Positions 61,102 to 64,000 of a DNA stretch of 64,000 bases are shown here, in pieces. Source of the DNA: Psychrobacter sp. UBA3962. Lineage in GTDB: Bacteria; Pseudomonadota; Gammaproteobacteria; Pseudomonadales; Moraxellaceae. The stretch covers positions 1-64,000 of the forward strand of contig NZ_DGDC01000030.1 in the NCBI RefSeq assembly GCF_002385225.1, written 5' to 3'. Position 1 is the stretch's first letter. The number at the start of each line of letters is the position of its first letter. The translations under genes were made by a program, and so were the position numbers. The notes under the pieces are model-generated. The model did not search any database. It saw only the letters and a program-made list of their open reading frames with translations, and was not told the DNA's origin.

Positions 61102-63114
61102 TTAAACTTCTTTATATAACTGACGACCCTCAGAGTTATATTTTTCACTCATCTGCTCCATGCCTTTTTGTACTTCTTCAAAGCTGGCCTCACCGATTTG
61201 ACCCACAAGCTCAGTCTCCACTTCTTTGATTAGATGCACGTCATCAGATAGTTTACCACTGCTTGGAGTTACCTCGGCACCGGTAGGTAAGCCAGCAGCA
61301 TACTCACGTACGTTTTGGGTAATTTTCATTGAGCAGAACTTAGGCCCACACATAGAGCAGAAGTGGGCAGACTTATGAGCATCTTTCGGTAAAGTTTCAT
61401 CATGGAACTCACGGGCTGTGTCTGGGTCTAACGCTAAGTTAAACTGATCGTCCCAGCGGAATTCAAAGCGCGCTTTAGATAAAGCATTGTCTCGAGCTTG
61501 AGCACCAGGGTGGCCTTTGGCTAGGTCGGCAGCATGAGCAGCAATTTTGTAAGTGATGATGCCGTCTTTGACATCTTTTTTATTGGGTAAGCCCAAATGC
61601 TCTTTTGGGGTAACATAGCATAGCATTGCCGTACCGTACCAACCAATCATCGCCGCACCAATGGCACTGGTAATGTGATCATAGCCAGGAGCGATATCCG
61701 TAGTTAATGGGCCTAGCGTATAAAAAGGCGCTTCATGGCACATCTCAAGCTGTAGATCCATGTTCTCCTTAATACGGTTCATAGCCACATGGCCTGGACC
61801 TTCAATCATTACCTGCACATCGTGTTTCCAAGCCACTTGTGTTAACTCACCCAGGGTACGTAATTCACCAAATTGAGCCTCATCATTGGCATCTTGGAGA
61901 CAGCCAGGACGTAGACCATCCCCTAAGCTAAAGGCCACATCATACTGTTTCATGATTTCGCAGATTTCTTCAAAATGAGTGTATAGGAAACTTTCTTTGT
62001 GATGGGCCAAGCACCACTGAGCCATGATAGAGCCGCCACGGGAGACGATACCCGTCAAGCGGTTGGCGGTTAGGGGAATATAACGCAATAGCACGCCGGC
62101 ATGGATGGTGAAGTAATCTACCCCTTGTTCAGCTTGTTCAATTAACGTATCGCGGAAAATCTCCCAGGTTAAATCTTCAGCGACCCCGTCTACTTTTTCT
62201 AACGCTTGATAAATGGGTACAGTGCCAATTGGCACGGGAGAGTTGCGGATAATCCATTCGCGGGTTTCATGAATATTCTTCCCGGTAGATAAATCCATGA
62301 TGGTGTCCGCGCCCCAACGGGTAGCCCAGGTCATCTTCGAGACTTCTTCATCAATGCTTGAGCCTAGCGCTGAGTTACCGATGTTGGCATTAATTTTCAC
62401 GAGGAAGTTACGCCCAATAATCATCGGTTCAGATTCAGGATGGTTGATGTTATTAGGGATGATGGCTCGACCGGCAGCCACTTCGTCACGCACAAATTCA
62501 GGGGTAATGATTTTTGGGGTGTTGGCACCGAAGCTTTCGCCGGCATGTTGACGCCTATCGGTTAGTTCATGCTGTTTTTGAGTTTCACGAATGGCAATGT
62601 ATTCCATTTCAGGGGTAATAATACCGCGGCGGGCATAATGCATCTGAGTAACATTACCAGTTTTGCCATTCACAGATTTGGCACGACGTGGCTTATCAAT
62701 GTGGGCGAAACGGATATTAGCGGTGGTGATGTCACGAGCACGTTCTTTGCCATAATTACTGGATAGGCCCTCTAAGCGTTCAGTATCACCCCGTTCTTCA
62801 ATCCATTTTTCACGTAGCTTTGGAAGCCCTTTGGTCAAATCAATTTCGACATTAGGATCGGTATAAACCCCAGAGGTATCGTAGACATAAAATGGCGGGT
62901 TTTTTTCACCGTTCTCTAGGCCAAAACCGCCGGTAGGAGTATCAGTCAAAGTGATTTCACGCATTGGCACCTGGATATCAGGGCGTGAGCCTTTGATATA
63001 AACTTTTTTTGAAGCGGGTAAGCTGCGGGTTAAGTCGCGCGCTTCTTCATCAAAGCGCTCGTCTGTTTCAGAGCGATGGGCAGGGGTCTTAACGTTATTT
63101 GCTACATGACTCAT
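61102..63114 (-). CDS. thiC: Phosphomethylpyrimidine synthase
   Basis: Radical-SAM enzyme that rearranges AIR to HMP-P, the pyrimidine part of thiamin. The C-terminal FCSMCGPKFCSM holds the three cysteines binding the [4Fe-4S] cluster, and NIGNSALGSSIDEEVSKM, GADTIMDLSTGKNIHETREWI and EGPGHVAMNRIKENM are characteristic. At 670 residues it has the N-terminal extension of proteobacterial ThiC. AAGGAACCCC precedes the ATG. A TPP riboswitch lies in the 5' leader. Confidence 0.97.
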   Translation of the reverse strand: MSHVANNVKTPAHRSETDERFDEEARDLTRSLPASKKVYIKGSRPDIQVPMREITLTDTPTGGFGLENGEKNPPFYVYDTSGVYTDPNVEIDLTKGLPKLREKWIEERGDTERLEGLSSNYGKERARDITTANIRFAHIDKPRRAKSVNGKTGNVTQMHYARRGIITPEMEYIAIRETQKQHELTDRRQHAGESFGANTPKIITPEFVRDEVAAGRAIIPNNINHPESEPMIIGRNFLVKINANIGNSALGSSIDEEVSKMTWATRWGADTIMDLSTGKNIHETREWIIRNSPVPIGTVPIYQALEKVDGVAEDLTWEIFRDTLIEQAEQGVDYFTIHAGVLLRYIPLTANRLTGIVSRGGSIMAQWCLAHHKESFLYTHFEEICEIMKQYDVAFSLGDGLRPGCLQDANDEAQFGELRTLGELTQVAWKHDVQVMIEGPGHVAMNRIKENMDLQLEMCHEAPFYTLGPLTTDIAPGYDHITSAIGAAMIGWYGTAMLCYVTPKEHLGLPNKKDVKDGIITYKIAAHAADLAKGHPGAQARDNALSKARFEFRWDDQFNLALDPDTAREFHDETLPKDAHKSAHFCSMCGPKFCSMKITQNVREYAAGLPTGAEVTPSSGKLSDDVHLIKEVETELVGQIGEASFEEVQKGMEQMSEKYNSEGRQLYKEV

Positions 63115-63391
63115 GAGGGGTTCCTTATTTTATGTAAATGGCGCAATGCCAAGTTGTTTTAGAAAAACGGGATAAAAATAAAGACTCAGTGAGCGCAGGC
63201 CCGTCATTTTGTGCATTTTTTACCTAATATTTGTTACCTAATAAAGATAGGGCTTATAGCCTATATAAGAAGCTGTCAGGCCGTGATGCAGATAACAGTA
63301 ATAGCAATTCGCTGATAATCACGCACGGCATAGCACAGCTTGGTAAGCTGTGAAAATTGACAGGTCTGTATAAGATATTAGGGAGTTGCAA
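63115..63391 (-). other. Long leader between TPP riboswitch and thiC
   Basis: About 275 bases of leader with a perfect hairpin (CACAGCTT-ACC-AAGCTGTG at 63334-63352) and a 9-bp direct repeat TTACCTAAT near 63220-63242. No gene. It may hold an expression platform that is not a simple terminator. Confidence 0.45.
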
Positions 63392-63523
63392 TGACTTTCC
63401 TACGACGGTATTAACCGCATCAGGTTCAACGGGTGATCTCTCAGCAAACGCTTCTATATTTACCCTAGCCATAAAATTAACTATAGGTAGGGTTTGGATA
63501 TAGAAGGACTGCACCCCGAGTCT
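63392..63523 (-). promoter_or_regulatory. TPP riboswitch (THI element)
   Basis: On the minus strand the conserved THI-box pieces are present: CTCGGGGTGC, GCTGAGA, ACCCGTTGAACCTGATGC and TTAATACCGTCGTAGGAAAG. It binds thiamin pyrophosphate and turns thiC down when TPP is high. About 270 bases separate it from the thiC start, with no obvious Rho-independent terminator; a hairpin at 63334-63352 lacks a T-run. Confidence 0.95.
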
Positions 63524-63626
63524 TAATTGTTGTGGTTATCTTATCAAACTTTTTAAGCAATAACAGGTTTCAGTTCAATTTAAATATTTTGTTAACTTAT
63601 CGGAGCCTTAGCACTGCTACTGCATA

Positions 63627-63653
63627 AAAAAACGCCAACTCATAAAGTTGGCG
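63627..63653 (-). terminator. Terminator after rlpA
   Basis: CGCCAACT pairs with AGTTGGCG around TTTATG on the minus strand, followed by seven T residues. Confidence 0.88.
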
Positions 63654-63680
63654 CTGATTAATACCTATTTAAATTAAAAA

Positions 63681-64000
63681 CTAACGTTTACGGTATTTGC
63701 CATCACCTTTGCTTAATACTTCAACATCCACTTTACAAAGGTTGCAGTTAATCATCTGATTGGCTTTCTTGGATAAGTCGATAATGCGGCCTGGTTTAAA
63801 TGGGCCACGGTCATTGATTTTAACAACCACTGACTTGTTGTTATTTAAATTTGTCACTTTTACTTTAGAACCAAAAGGCAGAGATTTATGCGCTGCTGTC
63901 ATAGCATACATATTGTAAATAGCCCCAGACGCTGTTCTTTTGCCATGAAAACCTGGACCGTACCATGAAGCCATACCGGCATTGGCAGGCACTGTCAACA
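63681..64000 (-). CDS. rlpA: RlpA-like septal ring protein (5' end off-window)
   Basis: Minus-strand fragment of at least 105 residues carrying the RlpA double-psi beta-barrel: ASWYGPGFHGKRTASGAIYNMYAMTAAHKSLPFGSKVKVTN and INDRGPFKPGRIIDLSK. RlpA proteins are lytic transglycosylases at the cell division septum. The visible start would be TTG with no Shine-Dalgarno and the frame stays open to the window edge, so the N-terminal signal part continues beyond position 64000. It is short, with no SPOR domain at the C-terminus. Confidence 0.85.
   Translation of the reverse strand, partial: LTVPANAGMASWYGPGFHGKRTASGAIYNMYAMTAAHKSLPFGSKVKVTNLNNNKSVVVKINDRGPFKPGRIIDLSKKANQMINCNLCKVDVEVLSKGDGKYRKR

Noticed and set aside
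63254..63514. 86-codon frame over the riboswitch
   Set aside because: It lies over the conserved TPP riboswitch structure and has no family match.

Overview
The window looks like chromosomal DNA of a gamma-proteobacterium of the family Moraxellaceae, most likely Psychrobacter. This rests on moderate-to-low GC content, Acinetobacter/Psychrobacter-like protein sequences (Rho beginning MNLTELKK, an APH-fold homoserine kinase, long TatB and NusB proteins) and gene order such as hisIE-tatABC and hisF..ribH-nusB-thiL-pgpA. No phage, plasmid, CRISPR array or known defence island is visible. The genus is inferred from memory of these families, not from a search.

Layout. 1-16.8 kb: a probable IS end at the left edge, a ClsC-like phospholipase D, the lgt-thyA-folA cluster, a TANGO2-like protein, a zinc alcohol dehydrogenase, RppH, a secreted GDSL autotransporter esterase, OsmC and MAPEG proteins, DusC, a compact UvrD-like helicase, and hisIE-tatABC. 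17-27.9 kb: rpmI-rplT-pheS-pheT-ihfA (without infC), small lipoproteins, a YpfJ-type metallopeptidase, rho with a very long upstream region, and trxA. 28-36.5 kb: an RluA-type synthase, an MBL-fold/SDR pair, and an electrophile/quinone-stress-like group (nitroreductase, pirin, DoxX, divergent LysR) containing a broken GNAT gene, then an iron alcohol dehydrogenase. 36.7-46.6 kb: tRNA-Ser(GGA), a secreted NUC1-type nuclease, an orphan protein, DUF2147, a ceramidase-like protein, a SEC-C protein, a class II amidotransferase, DUF2007, thrB and a Na/Pi transporter, with a perfect parS site between DUF2007 and thrB. 46.9-54.8 kb: hisF, ribH, nusB, thiL, pgpA, glmU, glmS. 54.8-58.5 kb: a sulfur/methionine cluster read leftwards (DUF1852/MesX, MesD-like folate-independent methionine synthase, flavin reductase, TauE/SafE). 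59-64 kb: a META lipoprotein, class I fructose-bisphosphate aldolase, thiC with a TPP riboswitch, and a 5'-truncated rlpA.

How the genes work together. Most of the window is housekeeping: translation (L35, L20, PheST, DusC, tRNA-Ser), transcription control (Rho, NusB, IHF), cofactor and nucleotide synthesis (FolA, ThyA, ThiC, ThiL, RibH), envelope building (Lgt, PgpA, ClsC, GlmU/GlmS, RlpA, Tat) and His/Thr/Met synthesis. The points most worth a second look are the parS site, the region upstream of rho with a near-consensus promoter and mutually exclusive hairpins, the MesX/MesD cluster with its hairpin and operator-like dyad, a ceramidase homologue that has lost the usual nucleophile serine, an MBL-fold protein with an altered metal motif overlapping an SDR gene, and a GNAT remnant beside a 105-bp inverted-repeat structure.
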